Positions 1 through 6,525 of a DNA stretch of 15,601 nucleotides are shown piece after piece; position 1 is the first letter of the stretch; every line of letters begins with the position of its first letter. The stretch is from JAENVT01 sp031373785 (GTDB taxonomy: Bacteria; Actinomycetota; Acidimicrobiia; Acidimicrobiales; Ilumatobacteraceae). Both the position numbers and the translations under genes were made by a program. The notes under the pieces are model-generated. The model had not been told where the DNA came from and made no database searches. It saw only the letters and a program-made list of their open reading frames with translations. The stretch covers positions 1-15,601 of the forward strand of contig JANMNE010000099.1 of NCBI GenBank assembly GCA_031373785.1, in the 5' to 3' direction.

Positions 1-46
1 AGGGAGTGTACGACCGGCCCTCGGCTCGTGCAATAGGTGTTTGGGC
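1..46. other. Left edge, no gene seen
   Basis: This short stretch lies just downstream (on the minus strand) of the asparagine-synthase-like gene. I see no RNA gene, clear terminator or coding start in it. A 4-base-arm palindrome (GGGC/GCCC, 43-54) overlaps the stop codon of that gene but is too short to call a terminator. If the cassette has a precursor peptide gene downstream of the ligase, it would lie beyond this edge. Confidence 0.4.
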
Positions 47-1177
47 CTAAGCCCTGGCCAGCCAGGCCTGGTGCAAGAGGTTGAAACTCCCTGCGTACGG
101 GTAGCGCCGAAGCCACACCTGGCGCAGGGCCTGGGCGTCGACCCACTCCGCATCGACACCAGAACCATCCCACTCGTCGATGAACGCCCTGCTGCGTTCC
201 CCGATGAAGACCGAGGCCAGCACCGCCTTGTCGTCGCGTTCCACAATCGATTCCGGCAACAGGTCGCCGACGACCGCGACCATCACATCGGTGCGGTCTG
301 GCGGGCCACGGCGCGGCCAGGTCTCGGCGAGCGCGCTGAGCAGCGTCGGTTCGGCCAACGGGTGCACGACGCTGCAGTCCGAGCCCTGACCGACAAGATC
401 CAGCGTGTGCTGGGCGACATGCCAGGCGCGACGGGCGAACACCCACGCGAGGTACCGGCGCCAGCTCACCGGCTCGGTCTCGGCCGGATCGTCGAGCGCG
501 GACTGCACAGCGCGGCGACCGGCCTCGGTGAGCCACGGGTGCGGCCCGCCGCGCTGCCGGTACCACCGCTTCGTCAGCGACGGCCCGCGGCTCAGCGTCG
601 CGACAGCAACCGCCTTGGCTGCACCGACTGGCCCCCAATCCACCGGGTGCAACGCGGCGCGGAACTTCCATCCACCGAACGACTCGTCGCCGCCCTCGCC
701 CGTCAACACGACCCCGCCCGAGGCTGCGGCCACGATCGGCAGGTAGCTGCCGATCTGCGACGGGTAGAACAGGCCCCGGGTCGTCAACCGCTCGGTGATC
801 GCCGGGTCCAGCAGATCGGCATCGGGGCGTTCGATCACGATCCACTCCGTCAGCCCGAGGTGGCGCACCACCATCACCTGCCACGTCGCCTCGTCGCTCT
901 CGGGATGATCCGGGAAGCGCAGCGTGACAGGAATCGGCAACGGGGCTCCGTTGCGACGGGCGACATGTGCGGCGAGTGCGAGGACCGCGCTGGAGTCACG
1001 CCCACCGGAGAAGCACACGAACACCTGCCGGCCCGAGGCGAACTGATCGTCGATGATCCGCTCGAGCTCGGCCCGGGGAGACAGCGGGCACGGGGGCAAG
1101 ACCAGTGCCTCGGGGACCACACCCAGGGGGGTACCGAGCGCCAGCTCGGCTCGGCTCCAACGATGATCGGGTGTCAT
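47..1177 (-). CDS. Asparagine-synthase-like ATP-dependent ligase (lasso cyclase-like, C-type), without glutaminase domain
   Basis: The 376-residue protein has the adenylation signature of asparagine synthetase C domains: a PP-loop SGGRDSS at residues 57-63 and TGEGGDESFGG at about 159-169. Such domains activate a carboxylate as an acyl-adenylate and form an amide bond; in lasso peptide systems (McjC type) they close the macrolactam ring. The N-terminal glutamine amidotransferase domain and its Cys2 nucleophile are absent, because only about 50 residues precede the PP-loop. It is therefore unlikely to make asparagine from glutamine and is shorter than typical lasso cyclases of about 500-600 residues. 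The ATG start shares one base with the stop of the PqqD-like gene, so the two are probably translationally coupled. Family membership is clear; a role as peptide cyclase is inferred from the neighbours. Confidence 0.85.
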   Translation of the reverse strand: MTPDHRWSRAELALGTPLGVVPEALVLPPCPLSPRAELERIIDDQFASGRQVFVCFSGGRDSSAVLALAAHVARRNGAPLPIPVTLRFPDHPESDEATWQVMVVRHLGLTEWIVIERPDADLLDPAITERLTTRGLFYPSQIGSYLPIVAAASGGVVLTGEGGDESFGGWKFRAALHPVDWGPVGAAKAVAVATLSRGPSLTKRWYRQRGGPHPWLTEAGRRAVQSALDDPAETEPVSWRRYLAWVFARRAWHVAQHTLDLVGQGSDCSVVHPLAEPTLLSALAETWPRRGPPDRTDVMVAVVGDLLPESIVERDDKAVLASVFIGERSRAFIDEWDGSGVDAEWVDAQALRQVWLRRYPYAGSFNLLHQAWLARA

Positions 1178-1440
1178 CAGGCCGATGGCTCGAGCAGACC
1201 TCGCTGCAGCAGGGATTGAAGTGTCGAGGTGACATCTGCCGCGACGACACCGGGCTCCACGTCGAATTCGTCGATCATCATCACCTGCACCTCTTCGGCA
1301 GTGTGGCCGGCGCCGAACAGTTCCCAGATCCGTCCGGCCGAGCCGTTGAGCGAGACGTAGGCATTGGTTGCCGCATTCAAGATGACCGTGTCGGTCTGCA
1401 CCACCCGGTGCAACACGTCGTCAGGAATTCGATATTGCAT
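1177..1440 (-). CDS. PqqD-like RiPP recognition element (discrete B1-type protein)
   Basis: This 87-residue protein matches the PqqD family in length and pattern. It has an N-terminal beta hairpin (VVQTDTVILNAATNAYVSLN), an aromatic-rich helix (SAGRIWELF), a TAEEV helix, and a C-terminal winged-helix segment ending in LLQRGLLEP. In RiPP pathways this fold binds the leader of a precursor peptide and presents it to the modifying enzymes; as a free protein it is called B1 in lasso peptide systems. It lies between the nucleotidyltransferase (27-base gap) and the asparagine-synthase-like gene (1-base overlap). No good ribosome binding site precedes its ATG, so it may depend on translation of the gene before it. 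The peptide it would bind is not seen in this window. Confidence 0.85.
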   Translation of the reverse strand: MQYRIPDDVLHRVVQTDTVILNAATNAYVSLNGSAGRIWELFGAGHTAEEVQVMMIDEFDVEPGVVAADVTSTLQSLLQRGLLEPSA

Positions 1441-1467
1441 CGGCGCGAGGCTAGTGGCACATCGCGG

Positions 1468-2529
1468 TCAGCGACCGCGAACGATTTGGCCCGCCCGGCG
1501 AACCAACCAGCCGAGGTTGCCGAGGCGCGTGCGGTGCTTGAACCGCAGATACTCGTCGACAGGCCAGATCACTTCCGCCGAGCGCCGCAGTCGTTGCTCG
1601 CCACTGAGGACGTTCACCAACCCGAGACGCGCCTCGCTGTCGTGGATCGAATCCCAAAACCATCGTCGGGCGCGCGTCGGTGAATGGCTCGTGACGAAGG
1701 CGTGCCAGGTCGGGGGGATCGGCACGAGTTGTGCGGCTCGCTCGAGCGACCACACGAACAGGTCGCGTTGGCTGCGGCCGGCGAGCAAGGCGACGACGAT
1801 CGGATCGGCGGGGTCGACCAGGCGCGCCAGTCGGGCGAGGTCGGGCAAGGTCGACAGCTGCGCGCCGCCGGAGGTCGAGTGCAAGACGCTGTGCACGAAC
1901 ATCGCCGCCGGGCTGCACACTTGCAACGCGACGTCGCGCACGATGATCGTCTGCGGGCTGGCGAACAGCGGCTCGGTCGGGAGCCTGCTGGTGACCAGGC
2001 ACCCCTCGATCGCCTGATGGATGTCGATTGCCACGCCACGGGTGTCGGTGATCTGGCGCTCCTTCAGCATCGCCGACCTCACCGGGCCGGCCTGCACCTC
2101 GGCCGGGGCAGCGGTGATCGACGCGAGAGCGGCGAGCGTGTGATCCAGGTCGGCAGGGTGCACGAGGATGTCGATGTCGCGCGAGCTGCGTTGAGCAACG
2201 TCGCGGTACAGCAGGTGGGATGTCGCGAAGCCCTTCAATGCCCGCCAGTCGATACCCGCCTCGGCCAGAAGGCGGTGCACCTCCAGCGCCGACGCCTCGA
2301 TGGCCAGGGCCGGCAGGGCGACTTCCTCGTACGCGGCGTCGAGCTGCCGACGCTGCGCGTCGGTCAGCACCGCAACGGTCGGCGCCGCATGCCACAACTG
2401 GCCGACGAGGTTGTGCGCCCTGGCCCATGTCAGCAGCGCAGCCCACGACCCGGCGTCGACGGTTGCGGGGGCCGGCGGATCGTCCAGTTCGAAGCGCAGC
2501 ACGACGGACTGCAGATCGGCGGCCGGCAC
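1468..2529 (-). CDS. Uncharacterised nucleotidyltransferase, NTP_transf_5 type
   Basis: About 353 residues from the GTG start chosen here. The pattern is that of the NTP_transf_5 family: an N-terminal helical segment (SWAALLTWARAHNLVGQLWHA), then EVHRLLAEAGIDWRALKG (K99-G100), then LLYRDVAQRSSRDIDILV with the R117-D118-I119-D120 nucleotidyltransferase metal-site motif. Members occur in lasso-peptide-like gene clusters beside B1, B2 and C genes, but their reaction is not established; transfer of a nucleotide or phosphate group to a peptide or sugar is only a guess. The reading frame stays open upstream to 2679, but those residues are unlike the family and lie over the B2 gene. GTG at 2529, 10 bases after the B2 stop, fits better; its GGGG Shine-Dalgarno-like run is about 12 bases upstream, which is long. 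ATG at 2598 is an alternative. Confidence 0.8.
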   Translation of the reverse strand: MPAADLQSVVLRFELDDPPAPATVDAGSWAALLTWARAHNLVGQLWHAAPTVAVLTDAQRRQLDAAYEEVALPALAIEASALEVHRLLAEAGIDWRALKGFATSHLLYRDVAQRSSRDIDILVHPADLDHTLAALASITAAPAEVQAGPVRSAMLKERQITDTRGVAIDIHQAIEGCLVTSRLPTEPLFASPQTIIVRDVALQVCSPAAMFVHSVLHSTSGGAQLSTLPDLARLARLVDPADPIVVALLAGRSQRDLFVWSLERAAQLVPIPPTWHAFVTSHSPTRARRWFWDSIHDSEARLGLVNVLSGEQRLRRSAEVIWPVDEYLRFKHRTRLGNLGWLVRRAGQIVRGR

Positions 2530-2539
2530 GCCCGGCAGG

Positions 2540-2989
2540 CTATCCCCGCCGCAGCCGGGGCAACCCGAGATCGAAGCTGGCGTAGTGCTGGCGCACATCG
2601 GGCACGTCGTTGACGGGCTGCGAGTCGAGCTCGACCCAGGCGTGCGCCATCCAAGCCTCGTCGACCGGCGACTTCGCACCCACCACCAACTCAGCGTCCA
2701 TGCCCCGCCGCCGCAGCAGGTACCACAGCAACAACGACCGGCCGAGACACAGCGCGCCGACCATCTTGCGACCCGCCACGAGCGACACCGCGTCCGCCAT
2801 TTCGGTGGCCACGCGACGGTCGGCGACCGCCAGAGGTCTGTCAGACCTCGCTGCGAGGGACGACGCAGTGCTTTTCAGTCCCCGGGACTTAAGCATCACC
2901 TGGATCGGCGTGAGGAGGACGGCCGATATCACCACCACACGCCATTGCGCGGCGCTCAATGCACGGATGCGTTGTAACCGAGACCTCAT
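2540..2989 (-). CDS. Lasso-peptide B2-type transglutaminase-like cysteine protease
   Basis: The 149-residue protein fits the B2 (Transglut_core3) family. A basic N-terminus with a hydrophobic stretch (about residues 15-33) precedes the core. The catalytic triad is visible: Cys81 in ALCLGRSLLLWYLL, His116 in AHAWVEL and Asp128 in PVND. In lasso peptide systems B2 removes the leader peptide, with the B1/PqqD-like protein delivering the substrate; the separate PqqD-like gene two genes downstream fits a split B1/B2 arrangement. A strong ribosome binding site, GGAGG five bases before the ATG, supports this start and makes it the first gene of the cassette. The next gene begins 10 bases after its stop. 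Substrate identity is unknown because no precursor gene is visible. Confidence 0.87.
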   Translation of the reverse strand: MRSRLQRIRALSAAQWRVVVISAVLLTPIQVMLKSRGLKSTASSLAARSDRPLAVADRRVATEMADAVSLVAGRKMVGALCLGRSLLLWYLLRRRGMDAELVVGAKSPVDEAWMAHAWVELDSQPVNDVPDVRQHYASFDLGLPRLRRG

Positions 2990-3077
2990 CTCCGCCTCCG
3001 GGAGGGTTCGTTTGCTCTCTGTGCGTGGAGGATATCGATCGGCGCTTCAGCCACTCTGAGACCATCGTCTTAAGCCG

Positions 3078-3083
3078 ATTGTA
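3078..3083 (-). promoter_or_regulatory. Possible -10 element for the B2-led cassette
   Basis: On the minus strand TACAAT lies about 90 bases before the B2 start, inside the 155-base divergent region between B2 and the sugar transferase. I see no good -35 hexamer 16-18 bases upstream. It is a candidate only. Confidence 0.25.
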
Positions 3084-3144
3084 CGCTTGCGGCTGCCCTC
3101 GTACCCGGACCACCATGCACGCCAAGGACGGAAGGCGGGGACGG

Positions 3145-3822
3145 ATGTATGACGTACACAACCTATCGGGCACCGCTCGCTCATCGGTGTCACTCCTCGA
3201 CGGTTGGCATGCCACGGAGGCCGACAACGGAACCGTGTATCAACGGTTCTGCAAGCGAGGTGTCGACCTCACCCTGAGCTTCATCGCGCTCATCGTGTTG
3301 CTCCCGATGCTGCTGGTGATCGCCGGATTGGTCCGCATCAAGCTCGGCCCGGGGGTGTTGTATCGCCAGTCGCGCGTCGGTCGCCACGGACGCAACTTCG
3401 TGATGCTGAAGTTCCGCACCATGCAGCACCCCACTGCCGACGATGCCGAGGTGGCCGAGGAGCGCGCCGAGTACAAGACCTCCGACCACCCGCGGCTGAC
3501 CCAGTTCGGTCGGGCGCTGCGGAGATTGAGCTTCGACGAGCTCCCCCAGCTGTGGAACGTGATCCGCGGCCAGATGAGTCTGGTCGGGCCACGGCCCGAG
3601 CTCAGCGAGAAGGTCGACGACTACGGGTTGCGGTCACACCCTCGCCATCAGGTCCGCCCGGGGCTGACCGGTGAATGGCAGGTCACCCATCGGTCGTCGG
3701 GCATCCACCTGATCCACTGCTTCGACGACGACATGCACTACGTGTCGCGCATCAATCTGACGCGCGATGTCGGCATCATCCTGCGTACCTTCGGCGTCGT
3801 GCTCGGCGCCAAGGGGATCTAG
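3145..3822 (+). CDS. Polyprenyl-phosphate sugar-1-phosphate transferase (bacterial sugar transferase, WcaJ/PglC-like core)
   Basis: The 225-residue protein carries the full short-form signature of bacterial sugar transferases (PF02397). KRGVDLTLSFIALIVLLPML begins the membrane or re-entrant helix at about residues 33-58. Then come GPGVLYRQSRVGRHGRNF, the catalytic KFRTM block, and the RLSFDELPQLWNV and GQMSLVGPRPEL motifs. These enzymes move a sugar-1-phosphate from a nucleotide sugar to undecaprenyl phosphate at the inner membrane face and start exopolysaccharide, capsule or glycoprotein glycan assembly. I chose ATG 3145 because AAGG and GGGG runs lie just upstream; the frame is open to 2959, but the extra residues are unlike the family. 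It runs divergently from the lasso-like cassette. No other glycan gene is in the window. Confidence 0.88.
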   Translation: MYDVHNLSGTARSSVSLLDGWHATEADNGTVYQRFCKRGVDLTLSFIALIVLLPMLLVIAGLVRIKLGPGVLYRQSRVGRHGRNFVMLKFRTMQHPTADDAEVAEERAEYKTSDHPRLTQFGRALRRLSFDELPQLWNVIRGQMSLVGPRPELSEKVDDYGLRSHPRHQVRPGLTGEWQVTHRSSGIHLIHCFDDDMHYVSRINLTRDVGIILRTFGVVLGAKGI

Positions 3823-3894
3823 CGCCGTCGCCTTGCGGACCCGACGCATGTCAGGGCACTCGGCGCTACTTCGATCCGTCGGCGTTTGGCGCCG
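3820..3894. terminator. Possible terminator hairpins between converging genes
   Basis: An 8-base perfect inverted repeat (TAGCGCCG at 3820-3827, CGGCGCTA at 3861-3868, 33-base loop) starts at the sugar transferase stop codon. A second small hairpin (CGGCG/CGCCG, 5-base loop) lies at 3880-3894. They fall between the converging ends of the sugar transferase and the small membrane protein gene. Neither has a T-run, so function is uncertain. Confidence 0.3.
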
Positions 3895-3928
3895 CGAGCC
3901 CCGCCCCTCCTACGGGTAGCCGAACCGT

Positions 3929-4132
3929 TCAGCGACGCCGCAGCGACCGCCAGGCCCACACCAGTGGGATGGCGGCCAGCACATCGGTGACATGCACACC
4001 GTGGTCTCTGCTGAGGGTCAGGATCACCGGTCCTTCGAGCGGATGGCTGACCAAGACCCATGCCGCGGCGACCGCCAACGCGACGGCGACGACCGCTGCA
4101 TCTCGATACCAAGGTGACCCGCCGCGCACCAC
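3929..4132 (-). CDS. Small two-helix membrane protein, unknown function
   Basis: A 67-residue protein starting at GTG (a second GTG follows at once). It has two hydrophobic segments: about residues 11-28 (DAAVVAVALAVAAAWVLV) and about 48-61 (VTDVLAAIPLVWAW). Between them is a hydrophilic loop containing SHPLEGPVILTLSRDHGVH, and the tail is basic (RSLRRR), favouring a cytoplasmic C-terminus. I do not recognise a named family. It starts 14 bases after the stop of the 607-residue membrane protein on the same strand, so it is probably the third gene of the sigma-factor operon. The membrane-like composition and the spacing argue that it is real rather than a shadow frame, but there is no homology evidence here. 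Confidence 0.6.
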   Translation of the reverse strand: MVRGGSPWYRDAAVVAVALAVAAAWVLVSHPLEGPVILTLSRDHGVHVTDVLAAIPLVWAWRSLRRR

Positions 4133-4146
4133 CCCGGTCTATCAAC

Positions 4147-5970
4147 TCATGGGGTGGTCGCCGCGACCGGCGCCTCGACGACCACAGGCCCCGGAGCGGA
4201 CCCTGTGGACGTACTCGTGTCGCTGTACAGCGAGTCGCCACAGGCTCGAACCGCGGCCGGCGCAGGATCGGCGACCACACCGGTGACCACGCCGTTGTCG
4301 ATCGTCAGCGCCGGCAGGCACGCCTCGTTGATCTGGTCGACGGATTGGCCGTCGAGGACGCGCTCCATCAGGGTGCGGCTCACCGGGCCGTAGATGAACA
4401 GCCCGAGCGGGGAATCGAACAGGCTCGCCCCATCGACCACGTCGTGCAGGCTGGTTGTCGCCGACGCCAGGACGGTGCCGAGCGGCGACACGTACCACTT
4501 GCCACCTGATTGCACGACCGAGATCGATGGCAGGCTCTCGAAACCGCTGGAGAGCACGAGCAGGCTGAGACCACCGAGCGCTCCGGCATCGCTGCACAGT
4601 TGGTAGCCACCGTCGATGGCCTCGCCGATCGAGCTGACCGCGAACAGCGACTCGGCACCGCTGCCCCGGTAGGTGGTGCACCCGGCGGCGCGTTCGATGG
4701 TGAAGGGCAGGGGATCGCCGGTCGGCTTCGTGGGGAAGTCCAACTGCGTGATGTTGCCGTCGGGGTCGGCGCTGGTGAAGTTGTAGGAGCCGTCACCGGT
4801 CGCCGGGAAGATGTCGCTGAACTCCAGCCCGTCGATGGTTGCCGGCATCTCGCCGGGAGGAATGAGTGCGTACCCCGAGCCGTCGAACGCGGAGACAATC
4901 GTCGGCAGCGCCGGGTCGGCACTTGCCGAGGAACCCTGGTTGAAGCCGGCAGGCGCGGTGCCCTCGGCCTTGAACGTCAACGGACGCAATGTGAGATGGT
5001 CGCCTTCGCCGATCGTCTCGTAGGTCAACCCGGAGAGGGCCACCGACCAGCCGTCGGCCCGAGCGCGCTCGATGCCTGCCTGGGCGCTGTCGACCCACGA
5101 CTGAGCCAGCCATGCCATCGCGTCTTCGCCGGGGGCGAAGGTCTCGAGCGCTGCAGGTAGATCGAGCGCACTCAGCCGGGCGAACAGCGCGTCGACCGCC
5201 TGCTGCGGTGAATCGAAGCCCACCGGTGTACGAGACACCGGCCCCGGCTCGTCGAGGTGTGTTGCGCGGCGCAGGTACTCGGCCACGGTGTACTCGACGC
5301 TGATGTACCAGCGACCGTCACGCTCGACGGTCATCAGAACGTATGGCGTCGTACTCTGGCTGATGTCGCCTACGGCCGTACCCGGCGTTGTGCTGCCGAG
5401 CAACGCCCGCACCTTCTCGCCGAACGGGAACGCCGTCGGGTCGAACGAGGCGCTGAAGCGGCCACCGGTCACCGACACCTCCGCCAGTCCACCTTCGAGG
5501 AAGTTGGTGTCGAGCGTCAGGTCATCCACCGAGATGTCGATGCCTTTCACGCCATCGGCGTTGAAGTCGGGGGAGACCAGACCGATGCGCTTGGCGTCGC
5601 CCGTTGCCGAATCGACGGCAGCGTGCAGCACGCTGACCTCCTCGGGCAAGGTCACGTCGATCATGCCCAACAGATCCTCGTGCTCCATCGCGGAGACGAA
5701 CGTCGTGACCGCCTCTTGCGGGGTGGCCGCGCCACCGTCGTTGCTGGCCCCGAGAAACGAGTAGGTGGTGAACCCGCCGGCGCCCACCAGAGCGGTGACC
5801 GCGGCGATCACACCGGCTCGGCGCCGACGACGAGGCGAACGGGCCAGGGCGACCACCGGCACCTCACCGGGGATGTGCACCGTCGTGGGTGCGTGGTCGG
5901 CGAGTTGGGCGAGCCGTTGCCGCAGCAGCGTCTCGGTCTGGGCGAACTCCTGGTCGGACATCGATTTCAT
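4147..5970 (-). CDS. Single-pass membrane protein with large exterior domain, candidate anti-sigma factor or sensor
   Basis: A 607-residue protein with a cytoplasmic N-terminus of about 45 residues, a basic stretch (RSPRRRRRAG), one transmembrane helix at about residues 52-73, and a long exported part ending in a Thr/Ser/Pro/Ala-rich tail. The exterior contains two related modules, opening TPQEAVTTFVSAMEHEDLLG (residue 83) and SPQQAVDALFARLSALDL (residue 254). Matching strand pairs follow: ERDGRWYISV (about 217) and QSGGKWYVSP (near the C-terminus). This layout resembles NTF2-like or DUF4878-like lipoprotein modules, but I cannot assign a family. The ATG overlaps the sigma factor stop by 4 bases, and GAGAGG sits upstream, so the two are translationally coupled. 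By analogy with sigma/anti-sigma pairs it may hold the sigma factor at the membrane; I see no zinc-binding anti-sigma (HxxxCxxC) motif. Confidence 0.75.
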   Translation of the reverse strand: MKSMSDQEFAQTETLLRQRLAQLADHAPTTVHIPGEVPVVALARSPRRRRRAGVIAAVTALVGAGGFTTYSFLGASNDGGAATPQEAVTTFVSAMEHEDLLGMIDVTLPEEVSVLHAAVDSATGDAKRIGLVSPDFNADGVKGIDISVDDLTLDTNFLEGGLAEVSVTGGRFSASFDPTAFPFGEKVRALLGSTTPGTAVGDISQSTTPYVLMTVERDGRWYISVEYTVAEYLRRATHLDEPGPVSRTPVGFDSPQQAVDALFARLSALDLPAALETFAPGEDAMAWLAQSWVDSAQAGIERARADGWSVALSGLTYETIGEGDHLTLRPLTFKAEGTAPAGFNQGSSASADPALPTIVSAFDGSGYALIPPGEMPATIDGLEFSDIFPATGDGSYNFTSADPDGNITQLDFPTKPTGDPLPFTIERAAGCTTYRGSGAESLFAVSSIGEAIDGGYQLCSDAGALGGLSLLVLSSGFESLPSISVVQSGGKWYVSPLGTVLASATTSLHDVVDGASLFDSPLGLFIYGPVSRTLMERVLDGQSVDQINEACLPALTIDNGVVTGVVADPAPAAVRACGDSLYSDTSTSTGSAPGPVVVEAPVAATTP

Positions 5971-6470
5971 CGGATCACCTCTCGAAGTTCGGCAAGCCCG
6001 CGCCGCACCAAGGTGCGAACGGTGGACCTACGGCATTTCAGAATTCCTGCGATGTCCTCTTCCGGGAGATCGCAGAGGTAGCGCAGCACGATCGCTGAAC
6101 GCTGGCGGATGGGGAGGGCGACCAGTGCGTCACGCAGTTCGATCACGCCGACATCCATCACGGAATCGGTCGGTTGATCGGGCCTCGGCGCGGCGACCGT
6201 GCGGCGGTGCAAGGAGCGGCAGCGATTGACCACGGCGACGCGCAGGTAGGCCGCCGGCTCTGCCAAGGTGTTCATTCGCGGCCCGACCTTGGCGAACACA
6301 TCGTGCACCACGTCTTCGGCGGCCGGCGCAGAACCGGTCAACACGAACGCGACGCGGAGCAGATCGCGATACACCGTGGCGTAGACGGCCTCGGTGCCCT
6401 GCCAGGCTTTCGATTCCGCAATGGGAATACGAGCCGACTCGGGGAAGGCGTCGCTCATAGCGAGATTCAT
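5967..6470 (-). CDS. ECF-type RNA polymerase sigma factor
   Basis: The 167-residue protein has the two-domain layout of extracytoplasmic-function sigma factors. Region 2 spans about residues 28-90 (ATVYRDLLRVAFVLTG, AAEDVVHDVFAKV, AAYLRVAVVNRCRSLHRR) and binds core polymerase and the -10 element. Region 4 spans about 110-167 (ALVALPIRQRSAIVLRYLCD, EEDIAGILKC, RRSTVRTLVRRGLAELR) and carries the -35-reading helix-turn-helix. A TTG codon at 6497 would lengthen it; ATG at 6470 or 6458 is more likely. There is no Shine-Dalgarno sequence, which fits a leaderless mRNA starting at 6470. The gene begins 55 bases after the hutI stop on the same strand, yet has its own candidate promoter there. It overlaps the membrane protein gene by 4 bases. 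Its regulon is unknown. Confidence 0.87.
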   Translation of the reverse strand: MNLAMSDAFPESARIPIAESKAWQGTEAVYATVYRDLLRVAFVLTGSAPAAEDVVHDVFAKVGPRMNTLAEPAAYLRVAVVNRCRSLHRRTVAAPRPDQPTDSVMDVGVIELRDALVALPIRQRSAIVLRYLCDLPEEDIAGILKCRRSTVRTLVRRGLAELREVIR

Positions 6471-6479
6471 ACTGTGTCT

Positions 6480-6505
6480 CACGCACGAGCGTGGCAATCC
6501 GTTTC
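6480..6505 (-). promoter_or_regulatory. Candidate ECF-type promoter of the sigma factor gene
   Basis: On the minus strand GAAAC (6505-6501) is followed after 17 bases by CGTG (6483-6480), resembling the GGAAC / CGTC pattern of many ECF promoters. A start point 7-10 bases past the -10 would fall at or just before ATG 6470, giving a leaderless message. This would fit autoregulation. An AGAA-ATC-TTCT palindrome lies just upstream at 6507-6517. Confidence 0.35.
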
Positions 6506-6525
6506 AAGAAATCTTCTAGACGAAC

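Noticed and set aside
1..13. AGGGAGTGTACGA at the left edge resembling AGGGAGTGTGCGA near the right edge (15501-15513), as possible flanking repeats
   Set aside because: Only 13 bases with one mismatch, and the flanks do not align. It is too short to claim direct repeats around an element.
41..1219. A 392-codon plus-strand frame opposite the asparagine-synthase-like gene
   Set aside because: Its composition is Arg/His/Gln/Gly-rich with no family resemblance, while the minus strand encodes a clear ligase.
3070..3159. A short minus-strand frame (GTG start, about 29 residues, VYVIHPSPPSVLG...) as a precursor peptide
   Set aside because: The Tyr/Pro spacing does not fit the leader pattern, there is no plausible core with an acidic residue at position 7-9, and the sequence is too short.
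2889..3227. A 112-codon minus-strand frame spanning the upstream region of the B2 gene as a candidate precursor peptide
   Set aside because: It overlaps the B2 start, has no lasso leader pattern or Thr at the core boundary, and no ribosome binding site at a suitable start.
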